This document shows positions 1-7,828 of a stretch of 64,000 bases of DNA, in pieces; positions within the stretch are counted from its first letter, which is position 1; every line of letters starts with the position of its first letter. A program made the position numbers and the translations under genes. Below the pieces are notes generated by a model. The model was given only the letters and a program-made list of their open reading frames with translations, was not told where the DNA came from and ran no database searches. Source of the stretch: Xenophilus azovorans DSM 13620 (GTDB lineage Bacteria; Pseudomonadota; Gammaproteobacteria; Burkholderiales; Burkholderiaceae_C); NCBI RefSeq assembly GCF_000745855.1, contig NZ_JQKD01000024.1:1-64000 (forward strand), read 5' to 3'.

Positions 1-184
1 CGAACTCGTAGCCGCCAGTGGCCTCCAACACCACCAGGGCCGGCGCCAGGGCCATGGCCTGGTGGACGAGTTGCTCGATGCCGCTGACGTCATTGGCGAG
101 CTGCCAGGTCTTGGCCTGGTCGCTGCTGGCGACCTCCAGCGTCTGGCTGGAGACATCGATACCGATAAAAACACAGTCGGACAC
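1..184 (-). CDS. IS110-family transposase, N-terminal fragment (cut by window edge)
   Basis: The minus strand reads VSDCVFIGIDVSSQTLEVA and continues through VVLEATGGYEF to the window edge, so only the first 61 residues are present. The Asp in GIDVS and the Glu in LEATGG match the first acidic positions of the DEDD/RuvC-like domain of IS110-family transposases, which move a circular IS intermediate without classical terminal repeats. The start is GTG at 184, with a GGGAG ribosome site 9 bases upstream. Because the rest lies outside the window, it is unknown whether the element is intact. It is the only transposase seen here. Confidence 0.8.
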   Translation of the reverse strand, partial: MSDCVFIGIDVSSQTLEVASSDQAKTWQLANDVSGIEQLVHQAMALAPALVVLEATGGYEF

Positions 185-380
185 GTCCTCTCACTCCCAT
201 CCTTGTCTATGCGAACTTCAAGTTCCTACAACCGTTCGGGCTGCAAGAAAGGACGGTCCGGCTCAGGCGCCCAGTGCTCAGTCACGGGCTTCACGCATCC
301 CAGAGGCCGCTCGGGCTACCCGAGCCGGTCCGAGGCTTAAAGATACAAGGCCGCCGGGCTGGCGCCCCGGGGCGGCTTCA

Positions 381-386
381 TAGAAT
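381..386 (+). promoter_or_regulatory. candidate -10 box of the msbA-like gene
   Basis: TAGAAT lies 8 bases before the ATG at 395. If used, the transcript would begin almost at the start codon and be leaderless; no clear ribosome-binding site precedes that ATG. No good -35 box is visible. The 185-394 stretch otherwise holds only the region upstream of the IS110 transposase start. Confidence 0.3.
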
Positions 387-394
387 CCCCGCCC

Positions 395-2179
395 ATGCAG
401 CCCACCCCCGCCGCCGCGAGCGAGCGCCCTCCCCTCACGCACCGGCTGCGCCGGCTGATGACCTGGTTCGGCGGTTCGCGCCGGTGGTGGACCATCGGCG
501 TCGTCACCGCCATGATGGCCGCCCTCACCGAGCCCCTGATGCCCGCGCTGATGAAGCCGCTGCTGGACCGCGGCTTCACCCAGGGCCGGCTGGCGCTGTG
601 GATGGTGCCGGCGGCGATCGTCCTGCTGTTCGCCGTGCGCGGCGTGGCGCAGTTCGTCTCGCAGTACGCGCTGGCGCGCATCGCCAACGAAGGCATGCAG
701 CGCCTGCGCCGCGTGCTCTTCGAGCGCCTGCTGTCGGCCGAGATGGGGCTGTTCTCGCGCCAGTCCGCCAGCGCCCTGTCCAACACCGTGGTCTACGAGG
801 TGCAGACCGGCGGCGTGCTGCTGGTGCAGGCGCTGCTGAGCCTCTCGCGCGACGGCTTCACCGTGATCGCGCTGCTGCTGTACCTGCTGTACCTGAACTG
901 GAAGCTCACGCTGGTGGTGGCGGTGCTGGTGCCGGGCGTGTCGTGGATCATGAAGCTGCTCTCGCGGCGCCTGTACCGCCTGACGCGGCAGGGCCAGGCC
1001 GCCACCGACGAGCTGGCCTACGTGGTCGAGGAGAACGTGCTGGCGCACCGCATGGTCCGCCTGCACGGCGCGCAGGACGCGCAGGCGGCGCGCTTCGAGC
1101 GGCTGTCGCACCAGCTCAACCGGCTGGCGGTCAAGTCCACCATCGCCTCGGCGGCGATGACGCCGCTCACGCAGCTCTTCGCGGCCGTGGCGCTGTCGGT
1201 GGTGGTGATGATCGCGCTGTGGCAAAGCAGCAAGCAGGGCCTCTCGGTGGGCGGCTTCGTCGCCTACATCACCGCGATGCTGATGCTGATCGCGCCGATC
1301 CGCCGCCTGGCCGACATGGCCAACCCGATCACCCGCGGCCTGGCGGCGCTGGAGCGCGGGCTGGGCCTGATCGACGACACGCCCTCGGAGACCGGGGGCC
1401 GCTTCGCGCTGGCGCGCGCCAGCGGCGGCATCGAGCTGCGCAACGTGCGCGTGAACTACCGCGACGACGATGACGCGCGCGCGCTGGACGGCCTGAACCT
1501 CGTGATCCGGCCCGGCGAGGTGGTCGCGCTGGTCGGCCCTTCCGGCTCGGGCAAGACCACGCTGGTCAACCTGCTGCCGCGCTTCGTGCTGCCCTCGGCC
1601 GGCCAGGTGCTGCTGGACGGCACCGACGTCGCCGACTGGCAGCTCGCCAGCCTGCGCGCGCAGTTCGCGCTGGTGAGCCAGGACGTGGTGATGCTCAACG
1701 ACACCCTGGCCGCCAACGTGGCGCTGGGCCAGGCCGTCGACCGCGAGCGCGTGCAGCGCTGCGTGGAGGCGGCCAACCTGGCGCCGCACGTGGCCGCCCT
1801 GCCGCAGGGCATCGACACCGTGCTGGGCCACAACGCGACGCAGCTCTCGGGCGGGCAGCGCCAGCGCCTGGCCATCGCGCGGGCGCTGTACCGCGACGCG
1901 CCGGTGCTGCTGCTGGACGAGGCGACCTCGGCGCTGGACACCGAGTCGGAGCGGCAGGTGCAGGAGGCGCTGCAGCGGCTGATGCAGGGCCGCACCACCG
2001 TCATCGTGGCGCACCGCCTGTCCACCATCCAGCATGCCGACCGCATCATCGTCATGGACCGCGGCCACATCGTCGAGCAGGGCAGCCATGCGCAACTGAT
2101 GGCGGCCGACGGGCTCTACGCGCGGCTGCAGACGCATGCGGTGGGCACGGTGCAGGCGGGGGCCGACCCCATCCTGTGA
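395..2179 (+). CDS. msbA: MsbA-like lipid A export ABC transporter (fused permease and ATPase)
   Basis: A 594-residue half-transporter with an N-terminal membrane domain (about residues 25-330) and a C-terminal ATPase. Walker A is GPSGSGKTT at 381-389, the LSGGQ signature is at 484-488, Walker B LLLDE is at 505-509 and the switch His is near 540, so the ATPase looks intact. MsbA homodimers flip core lipid A across the inner membrane at the cost of ATP. Size and domain order fit MsbA, but related exporters of the same architecture cannot be excluded from sequence alone. The gene stands alone, with the convergent MOSC operon ending just after it. Confidence 0.85.
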   Translation: MQPTPAAASERPPLTHRLRRLMTWFGGSRRWWTIGVVTAMMAALTEPLMPALMKPLLDRGFTQGRLALWMVPAAIVLLFAVRGVAQFVSQYALARIANEGMQRLRRVLFERLLSAEMGLFSRQSASALSNTVVYEVQTGGVLLVQALLSLSRDGFTVIALLLYLLYLNWKLTLVVAVLVPGVSWIMKLLSRRLYRLTRQGQAATDELAYVVEENVLAHRMVRLHGAQDAQAARFERLSHQLNRLAVKSTIASAAMTPLTQLFAAVALSVVVMIALWQSSKQGLSVGGFVAYITAMLMLIAPIRRLADMANPITRGLAALERGLGLIDDTPSETGGRFALARASGGIELRNVRVNYRDDDDARALDGLNLVIRPGEVVALVGPSGSGKTTLVNLLPRFVLPSAGQVLLDGTDVADWQLASLRAQFALVSQDVVMLNDTLAANVALGQAVDRERVQRCVEAANLAPHVAALPQGIDTVLGHNATQLSGGQRQRLAIARALYRDAPVLLLDEATSALDTESERQVQEALQRLMQGRTTVIVAHRLSTIQHADRIIVMDRGHIVEQGSHAQLMAADGLYARLQTHAVGTVQAGADPIL

Positions 2180-2200
2180 GCCCGCGCGCGCTGCGGCGCG

Positions 2201-2914
2201 TCAGCGGCCGGCCGGGTCGCCCTGCAGCCGGGCGCGCCAGTCCTCGGCCCCGCCGTGGTCGCGCCGTCGGCCGAAGAGCCGCCGCCACGAAGGCGGCAGC
2301 GGCAGGGCGAGCACCTCGTCGAGCACGGCGGGGTCGCAGTTGCGCTCGGCGATCAGCGCCAGCAGGCGGGCCACGCTCCAGCCGGGGAACGGGCGGCGCA
2401 GCAGCCGCACCGCGTCGCCCGCGCGCACCTCGCCGGGCCGAACCACGCGCAGGTACCAGCCGGCACGGCCGCCTTCCTGCACACGCTGCGCCATGTCGGG
2501 CACGCCGAAGCGGTCGTTGAGCTTCCAGCAGGGCTGCCGCCCCTGGCTGACCTCGAACCGTGCGCTGCCCACCTGCCACTGGTCGCCCAGGCAGACCTGC
2601 GCCTCGGTCACGCCCTCCAGGCTGAAGTTTTCGCCGAAGGCGCCGGGATGCGCCAGCCGCTCCGCGGCGTGCGGCAGCGCCGCTCGCCAATCCGCGTAGT
2701 GCTCCCAGGCGTAGCAATGCACCGCCTTGTCGGGGCCGCCGTGCACGCGCAGGTCGCCCTGCTCGTCGCCGGCCAGGCCGAGCGGCCCGGCCGCCACCGC
2801 GCCCGTGCACGGCGTCTTGTCGATGGCGCTGCGCTGGCCGGGCCGCGCCGTGGGGCGTGCCGGGCCCGTCAGCACGGCACGCAGGCGGCCGATATCGTGC
2901 AGGTCGGAACTCAT
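2201..2914 (-). CDS. MOSC-domain protein, YiiM-like
   Basis: 237 residues with a MOSC fold: an HGG motif at 58-60, GAFGENF near 91-97 and the conserved Cys129 in GRQPCWKL. A short helical C-terminal extension resembles the YiiM 3-alpha domain. MOSC proteins bind a molybdenum cofactor through the Cys; YiiM supports detoxification of N-hydroxylated bases and related compounds. The ATG at 2914 overlaps the stop of the upstream redoxin gene (ATGA), so the two are translationally coupled. The frame is open further upstream, but that part lies inside the redoxin gene. The physiological substrate here is unknown. Confidence 0.82.
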   Translation of the reverse strand: MSSDLHDIGRLRAVLTGPARPTARPGQRSAIDKTPCTGAVAAGPLGLAGDEQGDLRVHGGPDKAVHCYAWEHYADWRAALPHAAERLAHPGAFGENFSLEGVTEAQVCLGDQWQVGSARFEVSQGRQPCWKLNDRFGVPDMAQRVQEGGRAGWYLRVVRPGEVRAGDAVRLLRRPFPGWSVARLLALIAERNCDPAVLDEVLALPLPPSWRRLFGRRRDHGGAEDWRARLQGDPAGR

Positions 2915-3456
2915 AGGGCGGGAGAAGCGGAAGGCGGCATGCAGCCTCCATCCTCGCATCCCTGCGACGGGCGTGCATCCTCTGGCACCGCGCCGGCAGG
3001 CTCGGCCACCAGCCCGCCCAGCAGCGCGCCCAGGTGCAGGTCGTCGATGGCGCCGAAGTGATGCAGCCGCACGCCGCCCTGCCGGTCCAGCACCACCAGG
3101 CTCGGCGTGCCGCGCAGCTGCAGGGCCTGCATGGTCAGCGGCACGCCCCGGGCGCCGTCGGGCTGCTGGTCGATGCCAATGGGGAAGTCCAGCCGGTACT
3201 CGTGGATGAAGGCCTGCAGCGCCTCGGCGCTGCCCATCACCGCGTGATGCTCGAACACCGTGTGCAGGCCCAGCACCACGAGCTGCTCCGCCGGGAAGCA
3301 CCGGTGCACGCGCTGCGCCTGCGGCAGGCCGTGGGCCACGCAGCCCGGGCACAGCATCTGGAAGGCATGCAGCACGACCACGCGGCCGCGCAGCGCTGCC
3401 AGCGTGGGCGGCGCCGGCGTGTTGAACCAGTGCGAGACGCGCAGCTCGAGCGCCAT
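2911..3456 (-). CDS. redoxin/TlpA-like thiol protein
   Basis: 181 residues with a thioredoxin-like fold of the AhpC-TSA/redoxin type. A CPGC motif at 36-39 follows the first strand (RGRVVVLHAFQML), as in thiol-disulfide oxidoreductases. There is no signal peptide, so it should be cytoplasmic. The C-terminal tail contains a second Cys pair (GCEDGGC), which is not typical of the family and could be a resolving or metal-binding pair. It follows the AhpD-like gene by 4 bases and overlaps the MOSC gene, which suggests one stress or detoxification operon. The exact partner is unknown. Confidence 0.75.
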   Translation of the reverse strand: MALELRVSHWFNTPAPPTLAALRGRVVVLHAFQMLCPGCVAHGLPQAQRVHRCFPAEQLVVLGLHTVFEHHAVMGSAEALQAFIHEYRLDFPIGIDQQPDGARGVPLTMQALQLRGTPSLVVLDRQGGVRLHHFGAIDDLHLGALLGGLVAEPAGAVPEDARPSQGCEDGGCMPPSASPAL

Positions 3457-3460
3457 GGCC

Positions 3461-4009
3461 TCAGCCCGCCTGCCGGTGCAGCGCGACGGCGGGGAAGTCC
3501 AGCGGCACGTCGAACGCCAGGTTCACGTAGTTGGTGAACAGGTTCAGCGCCACGTGCGCCACGATCTCGACGATCTCCTCGTCGTTGAAGCCCGCGTCGC
3601 GCAGCGCCTGGACCTCGGCCGCCTCCACTTGGCCGCGCGCCTCGACCAGGCGCAGCGCGAAGCGCAGCGCGGCGGCCGTGCGCGGATCCGCCGACTCGCC
3701 GCGCTGCGCGGCCGCCATCTCGTCGGCGCTGGCGCCCGCCTTGCGGCCCAGCACGGTGTGCGCCGCCAGGCAGTAGCGGCAGGCGTTGCGCTCGGCGACG
3801 GCCACCGCGATCTGCTCGCCCAGCCGGGGCGGGATGACCCCGGCACCCAGCGCGCCGAAGCTGCCCCACATGCTCTTGAGCGCCGCCGTGGAATGGGCGA
3901 CGGCGCGGAACATGGCGGGCGTCGCGCCGAAGGCGTCGTGGATCTGGGCCAGCAGTTGCCGGCCTTCGCCGGTGCCGCCGTCGGCGGCCATCAGGGAGAG
4001 ACGGGTCAT
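3461..4009 (-). CDS. AhpD/carboxymuconolactone decarboxylase-family protein
   Basis: 182 residues, all helical in character. The AhpD active-site pattern E-x3-C-x2-C-x3-H is present as ERNACRYCLAAH (Glu73, Cys77, Cys80, His84). AhpD-type proteins act as small disulfide reductases in peroxide defence; many paralogues have no defined substrate. It is first in the minus-strand operon with the redoxin and MOSC genes, and its promoter region faces the AraC gene at 4097. The vicinal Cys motif plus the redoxin neighbour makes a thiol-redox role more likely than ring-cleavage chemistry. Confidence 0.82.
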   Translation of the reverse strand: MTRLSLMAADGGTGEGRQLLAQIHDAFGATPAMFRAVAHSTAALKSMWGSFGALGAGVIPPRLGEQIAVAVAERNACRYCLAAHTVLGRKAGASADEMAAAQRGESADPRTAAALRFALRLVEARGQVEAAEVQALRDAGFNDEEIVEIVAHVALNLFTNYVNLAFDVPLDFPAVALHRQAG

Positions 4010-4096
4010 GGTGCGTTTCCTTTGCGATAGAGGCGATGTGCCGACGCCAGTGTCGACCGTGGCTCCGTATCATTGGCCACGATTCATCCGGAATTC

Positions 4097-4975
4097 ATGC
4101 CAGATCGTCCAATCCCTGCCGACCCCGCGCCGCTGGACCGCCTGTCCGGCCTGCTGGAGCACTGCCGCGTGCATGCGCGCCTGTTCCACCAGGGGCCGCT
4201 GTGCGGCGTGAGCGCCTTTCCCGCCGAGCCGGGCCGCGGCTTCCTGCACGTGATGCGCAGCGGCTCGCTGGAGCTGCGCCACGCGGCGCGCAGCGGCCTG
4301 CCGCGCCGCCTGCAGGTGAGCGAACCGAGCCTGCTGTTCTATCCGCGGCCGCTGGCGCACGTGTTCCACAACCCGCCGGCCGACGGCTCGGACTTCGTCT
4401 GCGCCGAGCTGGACTTCGGCGGCGGCGCCGCCAACCCGCTGGCGCGCGCCCTGCCGCCGCTGGTGCTGCTGCCCCTGGCGCGCGTGGAGGGCCTGGCGAT
4501 GTCGCTGCAGCTGCTGTTCGCGGAAACCGAGCGCGTGCGCTGCGGGCAGCGCCTGCTGGCCGACCGGCTGTTCGAGGTGGTGCTGATCCAGTTGCTGCGC
4601 TGGCTGCTCGACCATCCCGCCGAGGCCGGTGTGCAGCCGGGCCTCATCGCCGGCCTGGCCGATCCGCGCCTCGCGCGGGCGCTGACGGCCCTGCACGAGG
4701 CGCCGGGCGAGGCCTGGAGCCTGGACGCGATGGCGCGCCACGCCGGCATGTCGCGCAGCAGCTTCGCCGCCCGCTTCAAGGCCGTGCTCGGCCAGACGCC
4801 GGCCGCCTACCTGGCCGACTGGCGGCTGACGCTGGCCCAGGCCGCGCTGCGCAGCGGGCGCCCGGTCAAGCAGATCGCGGACGAACTGGGCTATGCCGGC
4901 GCGTCGGCGCTGTCGCGGCGGTTCAGCCAGCGGCTGGGGCAGTCGCCGCGGCAGTGGCTGGCGCGCGAGTCGTGA
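4097..4975 (+). CDS. AraC-family transcriptional regulator
   Basis: 292 residues with an N-terminal cupin-type sensor (about 1-180) and two C-terminal helix-turn-helix motifs (SLDAMARHAGMSRSSFAARF, then VKQIADELGYAGASALSRRF). The family usually activates a neighbouring operon in response to a small ligand. It is divergent from the AhpD-redoxin-MOSC operon with under 90 bases between them, so those genes are the likely targets. An in-frame TTG at 4073 could add 8 residues; the ATG at 4097 is preferred because the family sequence starts there and it leaves more room for the promoters. The ligand is unknown. Confidence 0.85.
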   Translation: MPDRPIPADPAPLDRLSGLLEHCRVHARLFHQGPLCGVSAFPAEPGRGFLHVMRSGSLELRHAARSGLPRRLQVSEPSLLFYPRPLAHVFHNPPADGSDFVCAELDFGGGAANPLARALPPLVLLPLARVEGLAMSLQLLFAETERVRCGQRLLADRLFEVVLIQLLRWLLDHPAEAGVQPGLIAGLADPRLARALTALHEAPGEAWSLDAMARHAGMSRSSFAARFKAVLGQTPAAYLADWRLTLAQAALRSGRPVKQIADELGYAGASALSRRFSQRLGQSPRQWLARES

Positions 4976-5019
4976 ATCGGCGCGTCGGCAGCGCTCGACG
5001 GCATTGATAAGGAACTCTC

Positions 5020-5071
5020 AAAAATACGCCAAGTATTTTTCGATTGTTCTTGCCAAACGGGCTCCTTAGAG
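5020..5071 (+). promoter_or_regulatory. palindromic operator and promoter of the Rieske operon
   Basis: AAAAATAC (5020-5027) and GTATTTTT (5033-5040) form a perfect 8-bp inverted repeat around GCCAA, an A/T-rich island in GC-rich DNA. It contains ATAC-N5-GTAT, close to the dyads bound by LysR-type regulators. A possible sigma-70 promoter follows: TTGTTC (5044-5049), 16 bases, TTAGAG (5066-5071). The LysR gene at 9291 closes the same operon and is the likeliest binder; this is inference. Confidence 0.45.
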
Positions 5072-5123
5072 TGCCCCTTGCGCCATGTGCCCCCGATGCA
5101 TGCGCGCAAGGAGACACCAGAAG

Positions 5124-5906
5124 ATGTTGAAGTTCGACCCCAACCTGCGTTGGCTCTTCACCGAGCTGCCGATGTGGGACCGGTACGCCGCGGCTGCACG
5201 CGCCGGCTTCAGCGGCGTGGAAGTGGCCTTCCCCTACGAATATCCCGCTGCAGAACTGAACGCCATGCTGCGCAACGAGGGGCTGACGCTCGTGCAGATC
5301 CTGGCCCCCGTGGACTGGGAGGCCGGCTCGCGGGGCATCGCGGCGCTGCCCGAAATGAAGCAGGCGTGTCGGCGCAGCGTGGAGACCGCGATCGAATACG
5401 CCGTCGGCGTGGGCAAGCCCATGGTCCACATACTCGCCGGCAACCTGGAACCGCACCACGTGCGCAGCGAATGCCTCGCGGTCTTCAAGGAAAACCTCGC
5501 CTACGCGGCCGACCTGGCCGCGCGCGAAGGCATCACCATCATCATCGAACCGGTATGCCATGCGCGCTTTCCTGCGTACCTGTACTCGCGCCTGGACGAA
5601 GGCATCTCCATCATCGACGAGCTGGGCAAGCCGAACATCAGGCTCTGCTTCGATACCTACCACGTGCAGATGGAGGAAGGCGCGCTCACCGAACGGCTGC
5701 GCAAGGTGTTTCCCTACCTCGGCCATGTCCAGATCGGCAACACGCCAGGACGCAACGAACCCGGTACCGGCGAACTGGACCTCGGCTACTTCTTCAGGAC
5801 GCTGGAGCAGTTGGGCTGGGACCGATGGGTCGGATGCGAATACGCGCCATCCACGAACACGCTGGAGTCCATCGGCTGGCACGCCCCTTTCAGGAACCGC
5901 GCATGA
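5124..5906 (+). CDS. hydroxypyruvate isomerase-like TIM-barrel protein
   Basis: 260 residues of the xylose isomerase-like TIM barrel (Hyi/OtnI type). Metal-site segments are visible: the Glu in IIEPVC, the Asp in CFDTYH, the His in HVQIGN and the Glu near GTGELD. The RNEPGTGE loop is characteristic of hydroxypyruvate isomerases. The start ATG at 5124 has an AAGGAG site 10 bases upstream; an in-frame upstream ATG at 5085 lacks one. It is the first gene of the unit hyi-FAH hydrolase-Bug-Rieske, and its stop overlaps the next start (ATGA). In this context it may isomerise a catabolic keto-acid rather than hydroxypyruvate itself. Confidence 0.8.
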   Translation: MLKFDPNLRWLFTELPMWDRYAAAARAGFSGVEVAFPYEYPAAELNAMLRNEGLTLVQILAPVDWEAGSRGIAALPEMKQACRRSVETAIEYAVGVGKPMVHILAGNLEPHHVRSECLAVFKENLAYAADLAAREGITIIIEPVCHARFPAYLYSRLDEGISIIDELGKPNIRLCFDTYHVQMEEGALTERLRKVFPYLGHVQIGNTPGRNEPGTGELDLGYFFRTLEQLGWDRWVGCEYAPSTNTLESIGWHAPFRNRA

Positions 5907-6760
5907 GAATCCTGAGCTTCATCCATGACGGCCGCCCCTCCTGGGGTGCGCTGGAGAACGACGAACGCGTCATCGATCTGGGCTTCATCGCGCCCACGTT
6001 GCGAGAGGCGCTGGCGCTGGGCGGCATCGCCGGGATCCGCTCGCGCCTGGCAGAGGCCGACCGCAGCCGGGCGCTGCGCTTCGACCAGGTCCGCCTTCTG
6101 CCCGTGGTGCCCGATCCGCAGAAGATCGTGTGCATCGGCCTGAACTACGAGGCCCACCGGCTCGAGGCCAAGCGCGCCGAAACCCTGCACCCGACCCTGT
6201 TCCCGCGCTGGCCCACCTCGCAGACCGCGCACGGCGCGGACATTCCGCTGCCGCCCGAATCCACGCAGCTCGACTTCGAGGGCGAGATCGCGCTCGTGAT
6301 CGGCCAGGGCGGCCGCCGCATCGCGAAGGAGGATGCCTGGTCGCACATCGCCGGCTATGCGCCCTACAACGACGCGTCCATCCGGGACTGGCAGTACCAC
6401 ACCACCCAGTGGGGCGCAGGCAAGAACTTCGACGGCACCGGCGCCTTCGGCCCCTGGATGGTGACGCGCGACGAAGTGGAGGACGGCCAGCGCCTCGAAC
6501 TCGTCACCCGACTCAACGGCGAGGAGGTGCAGCGCGGCAACACCGACCAGCTGATCTTCTCCATCCCGGTGCTGATCCACTACATCTCGACCGTCATGAC
6601 GCTCACGCCCGGCGACGTGATCGTGACCGGCACGCCGGCCGGCGTCGGCGTCAAGCGCGAACCACAGCTTTTCATGAAGCACGGCGACCGCATCGAGGTC
6701 GAAGTCATCGGGATCGGACGGCTCGAGAACCGCGTATGCCGCGAAGAGGGCCCGCGATGA
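5903..6760 (+). CDS. fumarylacetoacetate hydrolase-family protein
   Basis: 285 residues with the FAH fold from about residue 75 on. Metal ligands are recognisable as the two Glu of DFEGEIALVIG and an Asp in the following YNDASIRDWQ stretch. The family cleaves C-C bonds in acylpyruvates or decarboxylates/isomerises ring-fission products (for example 4-oxalocrotonate-type acids). Coupling to the isomerase gene by a 4-base overlap, and a Rieske oxygenase downstream, suggest it acts on a ring-cleavage or side-chain product. No ring-cleavage dioxygenase gene is present in the window. Confidence 0.83.
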   Translation: MRILSFIHDGRPSWGALENDERVIDLGFIAPTLREALALGGIAGIRSRLAEADRSRALRFDQVRLLPVVPDPQKIVCIGLNYEAHRLEAKRAETLHPTLFPRWPTSQTAHGADIPLPPESTQLDFEGEIALVIGQGGRRIAKEDAWSHIAGYAPYNDASIRDWQYHTTQWGAGKNFDGTGAFGPWMVTRDEVEDGQRLELVTRLNGEEVQRGNTDQLIFSIPVLIHYISTVMTLTPGDVIVTGTPAGVGVKREPQLFMKHGDRIEVEVIGIGRLENRVCREEGPR

Positions 6761-6809
6761 CGGGCTGAGACCCTGGAAGCGTTTGACCGAATACAAGGAG
6801 ACAACCACG

Positions 6810-7793
6810 ATGCACAGCCTGCTCCGCCGCCACCTGCTCGCCCTGCTGGGAGCCACCGCGCTCGGCCCGGCGCTGGCCCAGCCCGACGCGTCGTACCCCG
6901 ATCGCCCCATCAAGCTGGTGGTGCCGCTCTCGCCGGGCGGCGTCACCGACGTCTTCGCACGCGTGGTCGGCCAGCAGCTCGGCAAGGAGCTGGGCGGCAC
7001 CGTCGTGGTGGAGAACAGGCCCGGCGGCGATGGCGTGATCGGCAACACCTACGTCGCCCAGGCCAGGCCGGACGGCTACACCCTGCTCTTCGCGGTGCCC
7101 TCGCTCGCGATCGACCCGGCGCTGGGACGCAAGCTGCCCTACGACGCGCTCAAGGACTTCACGCTCATCGGCCTGGCAGCCGCGTCGCCCAACCTGCTGG
7201 TGGTCAGCGCCAAGATGCCGGTCGAGGATGTGAAGTCGCTCGTGGAGCTGGTGCATGCCAATCCCGGCAAGTTCAACTACGGCCACCCGGGAGTAGGCAC
7301 CACAGCGCACCTGAGTTTCGAGCTCTTCAAGCTGGCCGCCAAGCTCGATGCCACCGCCATTCCGTACAAGGGATCGGCGCCGATGATCGTGGAACTCGCC
7401 AGTGGCCAGGTCTCGATGACCAGCATGGCCGCCATCCTGGCGATGGCCGAGTCCAAAGCCGGCCGCGTGCGCGTGCTGGCCACCACCGCGCCCAACCGCT
7501 CGCCGCAGTTTCCGAACGTGCCCACCATGGCCGAGGCGGGCTATCCCACCGCGATGGTCCAGCCCTGGTTCGGCATCGCCGGCCCGGCCGGCATGCCGCC
7601 TGCCGTCACCGGCAAACTCGTCGCCGCCTTGAACAGGGCGCTGACGGCGCCCGAGGTCAAGCAGCAGTTGGCGGCCGTGGGCGGCGACGTCGCCACCGCC
7701 ACGCCGGACCAGTTCCGCGAACTGATCGAAAAGGACACCGCGCGCTGGTCCAGCCTGATCAAGCAGGTGGGCCTGACCGTGTCGGCCAACTGA
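6810..7793 (+). CDS. Bug/TctC-family periplasmic substrate-binding protein (1 of 5)
   Basis: 327 residues with a signal peptide (MHSLLRRHLLALLGATALG, cleaved near ALAQ) and the Bug fold: YPDRPIKLVVPLSPGG near the N-terminus, PDGYTLL, and PYKGSAPM. These proteins bind carboxylates for tripartite tricarboxylate carriers or act as sensors. No TctA/TctB membrane genes are nearby. AAGGAG lies 9 bases before the ATG at 6810; a TTG at 6783 would start upstream of that site. It sits between the hydrolase and the Rieske gene, so its ligand is probably the operon's substrate, perhaps an aromatic acid. Confidence 0.88.
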   Translation: MHSLLRRHLLALLGATALGPALAQPDASYPDRPIKLVVPLSPGGVTDVFARVVGQQLGKELGGTVVVENRPGGDGVIGNTYVAQARPDGYTLLFAVPSLAIDPALGRKLPYDALKDFTLIGLAAASPNLLVVSAKMPVEDVKSLVELVHANPGKFNYGHPGVGTTAHLSFELFKLAAKLDATAIPYKGSAPMIVELASGQVSMTSMAAILAMAESKAGRVRVLATTAPNRSPQFPNVPTMAEAGYPTAMVQPWFGIAGPAGMPPAVTGKLVAALNRALTAPEVKQQLAAVGGDVATATPDQFRELIEKDTARWSSLIKQVGLTVSAN

Positions 7794-7828
7794 ATCGGCG
7801 AACCGAAATCGAGGCAGGAAAGTCACCC

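Noticed and set aside
1-394. Complete IS110 element with ends.
   Set aside because: Only the first 61 transposase codons are in the window, and no terminal sequence could be defined on the right side.
278-2137. A 619-codon minus-strand frame opposite the MsbA-like gene.
   Set aside because: The plus strand has intact ABC transporter motifs throughout; the minus product is His/Arg/Gln-rich without family features, as expected of an antisense frame in GC-rich DNA.
5020-5040. Rho-independent terminator of the AraC gene.
   Set aside because: The stem is almost all A/T and lies 45 bases after the stop, so it would be too weak; an operator is more likely.
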